Shown in pieces: positions 45,251 to 55,773 of a stretch of 64,000 nt of DNA; within the stretch, counting starts at the first letter, position 1; the number at the start of each line of letters is the position of its first letter. The stretch is from Apodospora peruviana (taxonomy: Eukaryota; Ascomycota; Sordariomycetes; Sordariales; Lasiosphaeriaceae), in assembly GCA_033439685.1 (NCBI GenBank), contig JAUEDM010000005.1, forward strand, positions 3,596,001 through 3,660,000. The letters run 5' to 3'. Both the position numbers and the translations under genes were made by a program. The notes beneath the pieces are model-generated. The model was given only the letters and a program-made list of their open reading frames with translations. It did no database searches and had not been told where the DNA came from.

Positions 45251-45879
45251 GGCGTCACATACCGGTCTGAAGGCCGTCGTTAGCTTCGGGCCGGGTGAGG
45301 TGTAGTAGACCGTGATGCCGGCATTGTCGCCGTCGTTGAACTGGTTCGCCACCTGCGGGACGCGCTTGTAGGTCCCGTTGCGTGCTCGGAAGTACAGGTT
45401 TGCGGTCCAGTAGTTGGAGAAGTCCTGGTCGAAGTGGCAGGTCGTGCAGGACGCGAGCTTTGCGATGTCGCTGACTGGCATCGAGGCGTTGAATGCGTTC
45501 TAATCAAGCCCGGATGATCAGTAATTATTTCGCAGAAAAGAGGATCTGGATAAGATAGGTAGACATACGCCGCCGACAATCTGATGCATGTGCGCGGATG
45601 GGTTCTGGTCGGGATTCACAAGACTGTTGTAAATGGTCATTTTCAGATTCGTTCATGCTAGCCTTCACAGGGCGATGAATACATGTCAACTCACGGATCA
45701 AGACGCTCGATGACGACCTGCGAACAACCAAATCGCAACATGGCCTGGGGGCTGTTCCTCGGCCCGCCGCCTCCCAACATCGGCTTGTCGAGCTCAGCAC
45801 CAATCTCTGCCCCAGTCTGCCCGGCCACCTGATAGGCGAGGAGCGCAGAAAGTGCCAGTACTGCAGAGGACCGAATCAT
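44289..45879 (-). CDS. Secreted DUF1996-domain protein
   Basis: Seven exons: 45879-45695, 45623-45569, 45499-45263, 45163-44961, 44864-44640, 44561-44383 and 44326-44289; 373 aa. The signal peptide is MIRSSAVLALSALLAYQVAG. DUF1996 marks: MLRFGCSQVVIERLDPLVNP, SAHMHQIVGGNAFNASM, CTTCHFDQDFSNYWTANLYF, GGIRSNIVFPQCWDGKN, SPNHQDHVSHP, CPDSHPVKIPQLMYEV and LSTGDTTGYGQHGDYVFGW. DUF1996 proteins are extracellular fungal proteins, often with two conserved His-rich motifs, whose activity is not established. The last acceptor may instead be at 44345, adding six residues in frame. Intron 3 contains the long G10-T17-C-T19 tract at 45204-45250. Confidence 0.93.
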
Positions 45880-47423
45880 AATGAATGACTGTGGCTGTTT
45901 CTCTCAAATACTCTCGACAGAAAGGGGTGGAAGTTGCGGAAGAAGAAGAAGAAGAAGAAAAGCTTCTGGAAGGAAAGCTAGGGTGGGGACATATGTGTCG
46001 GTTATTATTGTCCAACAAAGTGAAGATTAACAGCCAACGGCGGCTCCTATATTTCTCAATATCGTTGATAGCTGTTCCTGACCTATGAGGATGGGCCATC
46101 GTTGTTATCCGGCTTCAACCGATATCACTTTTACCGGCTTGCTTTGCCCCCCGTCGCCCGGCAAATCGAAACGCCACTCATGTACATATATGAAGGAATC
46201 TTCGGCCGTATAGCCGGGTTCCGAGGAGCCCCATTTAACTATCGGAGATGAAAGTGAAGGGTGAATTGTTGTTGACCCGACCGGGCGCGTTGACTTTTAT
46301 GTTGGTAAAAACATAAGCACTAGAAAGTCGCGTTGCACTAAACAACATAACTCATCTGACGCCCATCTTTGCTATCGATGCAATACGATAGGAGCCAATA
46401 TTTGACAGAATGGGAACAAGAAGCGACGCGAGTTCATTGCCCTCTGAGACCAGGACCGCTTTCGACTCCTTAACTGAGCACTGCATTTCTAGCTCAGCTA
46501 AACAGGGGCTGGGCTCGGAGTTGGACAGGTAGTCCATGTCAGACTGATGGATTCCTGAGGATCAAAAGTTTCCCGGTTCACACATGCTTTGAAACAAGCA
46601 GCTATCTAGATACCTCAAACAAGGAGACCAAAGAGGCCCAGGATGATTTGTTTTACTAATGACATCTACAAAATAAGATGAAAGTCCACAGAGCAACGAA
46701 CGCACAAAGTCTCTCGTGCTAATAATATTGCTCCCTTTACTCACGTGGGATGATTTGACAAAAAGTTGTTCTTGGGGTACGCACGTTCTACAAAGACCGT
46801 TTTTAGTGATGCAACCCTCTCGAAGCGGACTTATGGGTGGCTTTTCTACGGTCACTAGAAAGGGATCGTCTAAAGTCACCAAATAAACCAACGACGAAAC
46901 CAACAAAGTTGACTACCAGGTACATGTATCTTACCAACACAGGAGCAGAGATCTCGGCAGGATATGCACATTGTGCGGTTTAGGGGAGGCGTGTGGCGTA
47001 CAGCTGCTGGGAACATGAACTTGTGCGAAAAAAGAAGAATAAGTTTGGTAGAGGGACTGGGTCCAAATGAGTGTGGTTCTTTCTGATTGTGGTAAAAGAT
47101 GGTGCAGAGTCAAAGATTGACTGCAGGCCCAACCAAGCATCCTATTTTTTTTAAAGACTAGGTCTAGACCCAGTCTGTGTACCACCTGCCTCTCATCTCC
47201 ATTGCTCCAGCAAGTAAACGCCCTCGTTCACAAGTTCACAACGTCTGTGTAGTACCTGCCTCTCAGTGCGTTCTGATGCAACCATGACGTCCGATGTCTA
47301 GCAATTGGGATGTTGAGCTTGTCAACTATAAAGGCCGTCAATCTCTCGACTTGGAGATGTTGATATCCCGCGTCTTATATCAAGCAGAACAAATAATTTT
47401 GATTTCTTGATGCTTACCACACG
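45880..47423. other. Long divergent intergenic region
   Basis: About 1.5 kb between the DUF1996 gene and the CYTH-like gene. A GAA-rich stretch lies near 45938-45960. I found no gene. Confidence 0.5.
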
Positions 47424-48245
47424 ATGCATCTCCCCACAGCAGAAGTGCTGCCACTGACCGCCGTGACACACGCGGCAGCGTCCAACATGGTCCCCGACTA
47501 CGAGGTCAAGTTGCTGATGAACCCAACCGCCGTGTTGGGGTCCGACAACAAACTCAAGGCCACTGTCCTATCGACCTTTGCAATGCCGACGACCGTGACC
47601 AAGATGCACGTCCAGTTCCTCGACAAGGGCACCAAGGACATGTACAACGCCGGCTGGAGCCCGCGCATCCGCAAGACCGAAGGCGAAGACCACTTCGAGC
47701 TCACGTACAAGAAGCGCTACAACATCACGAGCGGCAACATCAAGGCGGCCCTCACGACCGCCAACGCCGACGGCTTCGACTCGACTACAACCCCCTACGA
47801 CGCCCAGGTCGAGTGGGGTTACCAGAAACAGACCCTCTCCATCAGCGGCAAGAATTCGGCTTCCGATTCGGGCTACAGCGGCATGCATCTGCCCGGCCAA
47901 AGCGACTCGCGCGCCATGCTTATCCACAAGGCGCCCGACAAGTTCAACGACTGGCTGTACGACGGCTGGGGCGCCGACGCGCTGGCTTCGGCGCGAATCT
48001 TTGGCCCCGTGCTGGCCAAACGGTCGATCGGCACGTGGGGAGGTGTGAAGATTTATATCGAGGTGTGGCCGATCAGAGATGCCGTGGGGACGGGGATCGA
48101 GTATATCGTCGAGGCGTCGTTCAAGACGGGGAGCGAGACGACGGCGTCGACGAAGCATGATGATTTGGTTACGTTCCTGCAGAGTAAGGGATGGTTCCTG
48201 GCGCAGGACTCGCTGAAGACGCAGCTTATTATGGATCGGTACTGA
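47424..48245 (+). CDS. CYTH-like fold protein
   Basis: Intronless, 273 aa; the Met at residue 22 (just before VPDYEVKLLMNP) is an equally plausible start, because the conserved region begins there. The order EVKLLMN..., MHVQFLDKGTKDMYNAGW, SPRIRKTEGEDHFELTYKKRY resembles the first three strands of the CYTH/triphosphate-tunnel fold. The strict ExExK motif at the N-terminus is degenerate (YEVKL). C-terminal strands include WGGVKIYIEVWPI and IEYIVEASFK. CYTH enzymes bind organic phosphates and triphosphates; loss of a metal-site Glu makes enzymatic activity uncertain. Confidence 0.65.
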   Translation: MHLPTAEVLPLTAVTHAAASNMVPDYEVKLLMNPTAVLGSDNKLKATVLSTFAMPTTVTKMHVQFLDKGTKDMYNAGWSPRIRKTEGEDHFELTYKKRYNITSGNIKAALTTANADGFDSTTTPYDAQVEWGYQKQTLSISGKNSASDSGYSGMHLPGQSDSRAMLIHKAPDKFNDWLYDGWGADALASARIFGPVLAKRSIGTWGGVKIYIEVWPIRDAVGTGIEYIVEASFKTGSETTASTKHDDLVTFLQSKGWFLAQDSLKTQLIMDRY

Positions 48246-48376
48246 TTTTTTGCTGAACTCGGCTGGAACAGCAGCAACTCTGCAAAGAAAGATGTGTGAT
48301 ATACATTTCTATCAAGACCCCAATCACTAGATATCTCCCCGGCCCGTTTTGATGAGCCATATCATGACGACAGGGG

Positions 48377-48841
48377 TCAACGATCCACCCGCACAGGAAT
48401 CATCTTGACATCGTCCAACTCCCCCTTGCTCGAATCGTGAACCAAAACGTTGACGATGTTGGGATCTCTGACCCACTGGGTTCGCTTGGCGATGAACATG
48501 GCCGCCAGGGAAGCCATGATACCCACTACTGTCTCGGTTCTGTATCTCCTGTTGAAACGCTATATTTATCAACACCTGCCCGCAAAAAGACACGAAAAGA
48601 GCGGACAGACAGACCGATGTAATCTTGAACTATATGGGTACAGCTCCTGGCCGCCGGGTCCGCCGAGGTCGTTTGCCGGCTGGTTGAGGTGATTGGCCTC
48701 ATACTCGGTCGGCTCGTTGCGGTTGAAGCGGCCGATCCATCGCTTCTGGCCACCTTTCGGCGCGGTTCTCTGGCAAGAACGAGATGAGATTGTTCGTGCC
48801 GAGGTGCGAAGGAGTGAGCTGTTGACCTTGGCTCGAAGCAT
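48377..48841 (-). CDS. Small protein with mitochondrial-type presequence and one membrane span
   Basis: Exons 48841-48615 and 48548-48377 join in phase 2 and give 132 aa. The N-terminus is Arg/Ser-rich without acids (MLRAKVNSSLLRTSARTISS), as in matrix-targeting presequences. A polar domain follows (WIGRFNRNEPTEYEANHLN), then GGPGGQELYPYSSRLH. Exon 2 carries one short hydrophobic span (VVGIMASLAAMFIA) followed by KRTQWVRDPNIVNVLVHD. It could be an accessory subunit or assembly factor of an inner-membrane complex, but I cannot name it. The donor (GTCTGT) is imperfect; the join restores a long open frame ending at 48377. Confidence 0.62.
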
Positions 48842-49555
48842 GCTATCTGGTGTTGTTTCGTCGTGTTTTAAGAGTTCTGAGTTGTTTGAGGACGCGAAGA
48901 GGTGAGAGCAAGTGACCCGTACAGTACCTCGAGGGTTTTGATTGATCAAGCCCTGAAAATTGAACATGCATTTGTTTAACTGTGAACGTCGCAGCTTTGG
49001 TATTGATGATATCATGGTGATGACTCTTTGTGCGTGACCAGGATCGGGTCGGAAGTGAGTTCCGGATGATTACATCATTGCCCTGAATGTCTGTTAACTA
49101 TTCTATCTCATTAATCCGAACTTGAATCCGACTATCGCCTGTTATGGGACCCATCCGCCTACCTAGGTACTCAGGTAAGGCCCAGATTGTTTATAACCTT
49201 TCCACCGATGGGGATGTCAGGTTGGCTAGGTATGTGGAAAAAGAACATGCAGCTGCGCAAACGAAACTAAATCAATAGACTCATTTATCCAAGGGGAAAT
49301 CTATTCAACCCGCGCTACAAATAAAGAAGAAAGAACAGTTGCCAGACTGTCGAAAAAAAAAAAAAAACGCCAACGCCGGATCCAAAATGTAATCTAAACA
49401 AACATATCAGAAACCCAAACCAACCAACCCTGTGATCCCAAAACAAAAATATTCCAACACCAGACGCGTCGACGCCAGATCCCAACGCCACAACCACCAA
49501 GGAAAACAACTCGAGGGGGAGCATGACTCGGAAAGGATCCAGCCCGAGGACATAC
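48842..49555. other. Intergenic region
   Basis: Promoter side of the mitochondrial-type gene and 3' side of the next minus-strand gene. A CTACCTAGGTACT element is at about 49158-49170. No gene. Confidence 0.45.
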
Positions 49556-50782
49556 TTATTCAAGATGGAATGTATAGCTGAAACCAATATCAATGTTCAG
49601 TTCACTGTCACTGACCTCAATTTTGGTGACCTGCTTGCCGGTGGGCACATTGTTGAGGAACTTCTGCACATTCTTGCCAAAGGTCGCCCGGCTCAGGTTG
49701 TCGTCAAAGACCTGTTTCTCAATCGGGTCCGCCGAGTCTCTCGACACCTCAAAGGCTTCGTCCTCGCCCTTCCCCAGCTTCGTGCGCGACTGCTTGACCA
49801 CGTCGACGGTCTCTTTCTCGATAACCTCGGTAAACCCCAGCTGCTTGATCGTCGACGGCTCCATCCCGCTTCGTTTGGCCACCGTGGCCTGCATCTCCCA
49901 CAGCCGGGCGCGGTCCGCGTCGCCCTTGGGGTCGCCGCCGTGGTTGTCATCCTTGGTGAGGTGGGCATCGTCCACGGTGATGGACCCTTCGTCTTTGTTG
50001 GAGCGGATCTTGGCGAGGTATCCTTCGGTATATGCCGTGCCGTCCGGGTACTGCGTCTCCCTCGAGTTGATCAGGTAGACGTCGTCGTGGTATTCTTTGT
50101 TCCCCTTGGTGACGCTGTAGCCCTTGGTCTCGACGTCTGGAAGGGAATCGATGCCGCCGCTACCGACTGGGGTCACCTAGGAGACAAGTAAATAAAAGTC
50201 AAGTCAGCCTCACTTTCTTCTTCTTTTTATTTTTTTTTTTAATTTTTATTTTTATTTTTATTTTTTGGCTTGGAAGATGGAAAGATTTGGTAGAGTAGGA
50301 TAAGTACGTACGGTTGCGCCGTCGCCGCCGGCGGGTCTGCCGGGGGTTGCCCCGGAATTGGAGTCTCCCGTTGTTGTAGTATCGCCGGCGGTACTGTCAC
50401 CGCGGCCCGGGCCGGAGCCGGAGGGTTGGCCCCATACATCGCCTTGATCGACGGAGCCAGATGATCCGTCGCCACCAAGGGTACCGGATGATCCGTCGCC
50501 ATCGACGGTACCAGATGATCCGTCTTTGGTGGGGCCGGAAGGCCCAGCGGTATCATGATCACCACCTACATGTTTGGGGGGCCCCCGAAAGGCGCGGGCA
50601 GCGAGAGAATTGGTGAGATGCTGACTGGCCTCGCCGCATCGGATTTGGTGGTGCTTCTCATCCGAGGATGCTGCAGGGCAGCCCTGCAGATCGGAGGAAC
50701 AGAGTGGGCGTGCGAGAGCACTTCTGGCCACAAGGCCTGCCAGGAGGAGAGTAATAGCGGTGGTTTTGGAGCTGGGCCGCAT
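49556..50782 (-). CDS. Secreted two-part protein: Gly/Ser/Asp-rich linker plus unknown domain
   Basis: Exons 50782-50312 and 50176-49556, phase 0, give 363 aa. The signal peptide is MRPSSKTTAITLLLAGLVARSALA (shown in outline). Exon 1 encodes two cysteine-bearing segments (RPLCSSDLQGCPAAS) and a flexible linker with repeated DGSSGT-type units. Exon 2 encodes a compact charged domain of about 205 residues (GYSVTKGNKEYHDDVYLIN; RETQYPDGTAYTEGYLAKI; LNNVPTGKQVTKIEV; IDIGFSYTFHLE at the end) with no cysteine. The exon boundary coincides with the domain boundary. The family is not recognised. An upstream in-frame ATG at 50827 would bury the signal peptide, so it is not used. Confidence 0.72.
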
Positions 50783-51036
50783 GGTTGCTGTTGTACGAGG
50801 GAGGGTAATCTCTATCCAGGAGATCAATATGGTGCTGTGAGAGAGGAATCTTGGGTAGTTAGGAAAAGGTGATGATGAAGCGAATACAAGGTGATGTTTT
50901 TAGGAGATTAATCAAATATTGAGAAAAGCCGTTGACTAGATGTTGTAATATACGCTAGGTATTTGCAGTGGTCAAGAGATGATGATGGGTGATGAACTTG
51001 GAAGAGAATCAGGGAACATCAAAGGGTTCTTCCTCG

Positions 51037-51043
51037 TTATATA
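51037..51043 (-). promoter_or_regulatory. TATA-like box
   Basis: TATATAA on the minus strand about 255 bp upstream of the ATG at 50782; a 5' UTR of around 200 nt would follow. Confidence 0.35.
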
Positions 51044-51840
51044 CTTGATTTATCGCCTTCTGTGCCTGTTTGTTCTGTGAATCGGTGTAAATACTCAACT
51101 TGGAGGGTTCGCATTTCAACATGAAGACCCTGATGCCTATTCCTGGCATGATGAAAATATGGCCGGCCGGTCTCAATTACTAGAGATTTTAGTGAAACAT
51201 TCGTCTCATCCATGCTCGGGCATGGAGACATAATGGATAAGGGGGGAGGATGAGATAAACTTCGGGTTGCATTCAATAAACTTGAATGCTTTCAAGACAA
51301 GTTGAGAACTACCCCTCTCACATTACCTTATCTGTAAAGTGTGCCAAATTCTGCATACCCGATCGATGGATGTCACGGCTTCCAGGGCCAGGCCTGCCCA
51401 CGGCATGGCACTGCACTGCCTGCTATGTGCACTGCCAGGCCATAGCAAACTTACAAATCCATCCCAAACAACCATTATTCTACCACTACAGCAGAAAATG
51501 GTCAGATAATTTGATAAGCTGACTGGTAAGCAAATACGTTAAAAGATAAGTTGTGGGTTGGCATAGTAATCCGAATGCATGACCCTGACGAGCCAGGTCC
51601 CGGCCCAGCCCAAGTCCTTACGTAGGGTGCTATTTTCGAGCAGATGATTGGCACATGATTTTTACACGCAACTGACAATACTAATCAAGTCAATTTAGAA
51701 CGGATATAGCTGTTTCCACTGGAAGCGGCCCACCAACAAGACCGGATGATGTATCTCTACCGGTAATTATGGGAATATCTCAAGTTCGAGACCACAGCAA
51801 GATATGACTGAAGCAGCTTCCATAGGCATGATAAAGTAAG
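51044..51840. other. Central part of a divergent intergenic region
   Basis: Between the gene at 50782 (minus) and the one at 52069 (plus). I see no gene in it. Confidence 0.45.
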
Positions 51841-51849
51841 TATATAAAG
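51841..51849 (+). promoter_or_regulatory. TATA-like box of the 530-aa surface protein
   Basis: TATATAAAG about 220 bp upstream of the ATG at 52069, with pyrimidine-rich sequence in between as in many fungal leaders. Confidence 0.4.
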
Positions 51850-52068
51850 TGCGAGCCATTTCTTTCCATGAACACTCGAATATGCATTCATCAAATCAAT
51901 CAACAGCTTAACCTTCATCAACAATCACTGCAACTGTAGCACCAATCTTTCTTCGCATTATCGTTCATCTTCCATTTTCTCTCTAGACTTCCTTACTAGT
52001 ATCATCTCGGCCCCACCAAAGAAAACTTAGACAACAAAGAATAAAGCCCCAGACCAAAGACAACCACC

Positions 52069-53661
52069 ATGGCAAACCTCGCCCTCGACGGCCTAGGCCT
52101 CATAGGCACGATTATAACTACTATTCCCGTCCTCGGAGATTTGTTCAACCCAAAGCCCGATAGCAGTCTTACAACTAAAGTGCGCATTATCCCTGGTGAC
52201 GGCGACACGACGGCGGGTAACGAGCCGTACATCTCCCTGTTGGACCGCTCAGGCAACAGTATCGGGTATACCAATACGGGAAGGGGTTTCGGCGATGTTA
52301 TCAATAATGGTCAACCCCGGGATGTCGACGTCGTACAGCAGGATCCGAAAAAGTCTGCCAATGGAGCAGAGTATATTGCTCTCAGCGCCAGCGGGGACAA
52401 CGCCATCTGCATATCTATTCTTACCGTTACCACGCCTACCGGAATCAAGTATAGCTGGTTGGGAGATATTGGTAAGCAGTGTGGTATGCCGTGGTATCCG
52501 GGCAACGTACTTGCGTCTATTGGCCCTCAGGGCGAGGTGCGGCCCAACTGCGTCTGGATCGACGGCGACGCGACCAACGGGATCGGCATGGGCATCGGCA
52601 TTCACCTACCGTCCTTCCAGTCTAACCAGGCGCGCCAGGACGACTTTCAGACGCACCCCGACCATATGTGCAAGTCCGATCCGCGGCTCAAGTACTACAC
52701 TCAACTCACCTGGACCGACATGATCCCGTACTTCAAAGAGCCCGTCTTCGATAGCGCCACTCTCCTCGATATTGACGACCAGGCGCTCAACCAGTCAAAC
52801 TGGGACACCAAGCCGTTCGACTTCTCTGGCCTCTTTGGCGGTGGCTTTCGCCGTCGCGCCGCACCGGTCCACTACGACAACGACGACGTGGCAGAGACAA
52901 ACTCCACCGACACGACCACGATAAGCGCCAGCAACGGTGGCAACGGAAATACCGGTAACGAACCCAATACAAAGATTGGTAGCAGCAACATCGACTACTA
53001 CTGCGACGACGACGGAAAGACTGGTAGCGGCAGCGGCAGCAGCAACACCAAAACCGGCACCGTAGCGACCACGGAACCAGAAGTAGCAGCAACAGCAACA
53101 GGGACAGCAACGGGGACAGCAACAGGGACATCAACAGGGACAGCAACAGGGACAGCAACAGGGACAGCAACAGGGACAGCAACAGGGACAGCAACAGGGA
53201 CAGCAACAGGGACAGAAACAGTCACAGGGAAAGCAACAGGGACAGCAACCGAAACAGCGGCAGCAGCAGCAGCAGGAGGAGGCACGAACAAGACACCACC
53301 ATTCCAGTCGATCCCCACCAAGGACAAGAACAAGCCCAACAAGAAGACCGGCAACAACTGGAAAAACAAAATGTCGGGCCAGCTGATCGTCACCGTCCAC
53401 GAAACCCACAGCGTCAAGGAAGTCTGCGAGAGCAGGTCGTCGATGGGCCCGGACATCGTCAACCCCAAGGAGGGCTACTACTGCGACATGGAGACCAAGA
53501 CGCTCTGGCAGGTGTGCGTCGCCGGCGACAAGGCCCAGCGCTCGTGTTTCGATCTCGACACGAACAAGATGCGGCTGGGCAAGGGCAACAGTCGGCGGGA
53601 CGAGGCTTCGGGGAGGGTGATTCCGCGCAAGAGCTATACCAAGGTGAAGCACTGGAAGTAA
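52069..53661 (+). CDS. 530-aa surface-type protein with Thr/Ala/Gly repeat linker
   Basis: Intronless. An N-terminal globular part of about 250 residues contains IGTIITTIPVLGDLF, KVRIIPGDGDTTAGNEPYI, SWLGDIGKQCGMPWYPG and CVWIDGDATNGIGMG. A basic RRRAAP site follows, then a low-complexity Thr/Asn/Gly region and repeats of TATG (53095-53260). The cysteine-containing C-terminal domain (VTVHETHSVKEVCESRSSMG; EGYYCDMETKTLWQVC; SCFDLDTNKMRLG) resembles the end of other fungal surface proteins. The organisation suggests an extracellular protein with two domains on a stalk, although the N-terminal hydrophobic stretch is only a poor signal peptide. Function unknown. Confidence 0.8.
   Translation: MANLALDGLGLIGTIITTIPVLGDLFNPKPDSSLTTKVRIIPGDGDTTAGNEPYISLLDRSGNSIGYTNTGRGFGDVINNGQPRDVDVVQQDPKKSANGAEYIALSASGDNAICISILTVTTPTGIKYSWLGDIGKQCGMPWYPGNVLASIGPQGEVRPNCVWIDGDATNGIGMGIGIHLPSFQSNQARQDDFQTHPDHMCKSDPRLKYYTQLTWTDMIPYFKEPVFDSATLLDIDDQALNQSNWDTKPFDFSGLFGGGFRRRAAPVHYDNDDVAETNSTDTTTISASNGGNGNTGNEPNTKIGSSNIDYYCDDDGKTGSGSGSSNTKTGTVATTEPEVAATATGTATGTATGTSTGTATGTATGTATGTATGTATGTATGTETVTGKATGTATETAAAAAAGGGTNKTPPFQSIPTKDKNKPNKKTGNNWKNKMSGQLIVTVHETHSVKEVCESRSSMGPDIVNPKEGYYCDMETKTLWQVCVAGDKAQRSCFDLDTNKMRLGKGNSRRDEASGRVIPRKSYTKVKHWK
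53095..53260 (+). repeat. 12-bp tandem repeat coding TATG
   Basis: About a dozen near-identical copies of ACAGGGACAGCA (with single-base variants), coding Thr-Gly-Thr-Ala in frame. It forms the linker of the 530-aa protein. Confidence 0.93.
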
Positions 53662-54614
53662 AAAATCCGCATCAGGGGAAGAATAGCTTGGGGGCTGGGT
53701 TTTTGTTTGGGATTTGAGAGACGGAGTGATTAGGTGGTGTGTGTGCGTGAATGGATGGGGAAGTTAGTTGGCCGAGGTCCAGTCTGATGCCGTTGGCTGT
53801 CTGTTCCGGACCTCGGTATCCGGGTATGTTTGATTAGAGGAGAAGTGAAGGGAGAGAAATAACATGGATGGGGCGTTGGCGTTGCGGCGTTTTCATGGTG
53901 CTGTTGAATTTTCGATAGCATTTGTCTCTTTTTTTTTTTTTTTTTTTTTTTTTCTGAGAGGTTCTGGAATTATTGCATCAAGCGGGTCGGTATTGGAAGG
54001 ATATAGTATTGGGTTTGGGTCACATTCATTTTTTTTGGCGATGGTGGCGTTACATGTTCGCGTGGCGTTTGACACGTCCTTCACTCATTATTATTAGGTA
54101 GCTCTTGATCATCCATTATTCTGTCGTTGGTCAATTCTCACATATACTTGACGTGATCCACCACTACATACATGTAACAAGATGTGTTAGCGAGGACGAC
54201 GCTTGGACCAGAAGTGATGCGAGGTAGGGTGGCATTCTCATCTGAAGCAAAATCCGGATTGATCTGCGTGTGTATGAGTGCCCCTGTGCATCCCACACAA
54301 CACACACACCGGGAATTTCAAATCTCCAAAGAAGTACTAAGTAGGTAATAACTTAAAGCTGCCGGGCCGGCCCGGACAACCCACAGACCACACCTAATCA
54401 GAAAAGAAGCCGACCGCTGACTGCTCTCGGGTATAAAATGGGCCAAGCCTTTACAACGCATAAACTACAACGAAACTCGAAGCAGAGCGACGTCGATCAC
54501 CCCAGATATTCCATGCTCCGCACAAGATATAGATGGGTTCAAATATTCCCACGGCCCGGGGTCGCCGCGCTATCATGGTCGAAAGTCATTTTCCTTCAAA
54601 AAGTCGAGCAAATC
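53662..54614. other. Intergenic region with a 25-bp T tract
   Basis: T-run at 53929-53953. The right end is the promoter of the rhodopsin-fold gene. No gene is supported. Confidence 0.5.
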
Positions 54615-55773
54615 ATGAACGGAAACCTCATCACAACCATATTACCATCACCGCCGATGTCGAAGAAGCGCGTCAACGGGAATGACTCGGGCGAGGACTC
54701 CCGCTGGCTTCTGAACCTGGCCATCTGGATCCTGGCGGCCTCATCTGCGACCTTTCTCTGTCTGCGGCTCTGGTGCAAATTTCGACGACATCGGAAACTG
54801 TGGTGGGACGACTATTTCCTCATTGTCTCGTGGGTAAGTAGCCCGATTGGTTGATCGCCTCTCACCTATTACAAATCCGACTAACCGAGATGTATTGTCT
54901 ACAGATATCACTCCTCCTCTCATGCACCATGCAATCAACAGACACGCTTCTCGGCTTCGCCTCCCGCAACCACGAGATCAAGCCAGGCGACCTGGACACG
55001 ATCCGACTGATATCTCTCATCGCCGGCTTTTTCCTGATCCTGGCCTCCGGGTGGAGCAAGACCTCGTTCGCCATCACGCTTCTCCGTCTAGTCGTTCAGC
55101 CGGCAGTCCACAAAAGCGACTGGGTCAAGCGGTTCCTGTGGTTCGTCATCGTGACCACCAACCTCGCCGTCGGGGTCAGCGGGTTCTTCCAGTGGGTGCA
55201 ATGCACGCCGTTCGACAAGCTGTGGCGCCATAGCTTGGAAGGTGACTGTCTCCCCAAGAACACGATCAACACGTATAACATCTGCGCCGCGGCGTACGCG
55301 GGCGCGACAGACGTCATTCTCGCGACGGTGCTGCCGGCCAAGATCCTGTGGACGCTGCGAATGAGAGACAAAAGGGAGAAGATTGGGACCATTGTGGCGA
55401 TGGGGATGGGGGTTTTGTGAGTTCTTTTTCCATTTTATTTCTTGTTCGTTCTAGGCTTCTGCAATTGTCCATGAAGGAACAACCAGATGAGTGATGTTAA
55501 CTGTGTAATCTGCAGTGCGGGAGTGACGTCGTTCTTGAAGATCCGCGCGATCCAGGATATCAACAAACCACATGCCAAGCCAAGTGAGTTGCTGACTCTT
55601 CCAACGAAAACAACACAGCTCAAAAGGGCTGAGCTAACCGTTTTTCTTTCTGTAAAACAAAAGTTCAGATCGTCACTTTGATGATACTGGGGACGGCAGA
55701 AGGCGCCATCACCATCATGGCCGCGTCTATTCCGATCTTGAGAAATCTATTCGGAAATGATGACAAGAGTTAG
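54615..55773 (+). CDS. Second rhodopsin-fold (PTH11-like) 7-TM protein
   Basis: Exons 54615-54833, 54905-55416, 55516-55583 and 55664-55773 give 302 aa. Seven spans: LAIWILAASSATFLCL, YFLIVSWISLLLSCTM, SLIAGFFLILASGWSKTSF, FLWFVIVTTNLAVGVSGFF, AAAYAGATDVILATVLP, IGTIVAMGMGVLFAGVTSF and VTLMILGTAEGAITIMAASIP. Family marks include KLWWDDYFLIVSW, KTSFAITLLRL, WVQCTPFDKLW, NICAAAYAGATDVILA and the FLKIRAIQDI segment. It ends shortly after the last span, so it lacks the long cytosolic tail seen in the member at 22277-23815. Sensor role inferred from the family only. Confidence 0.85.
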
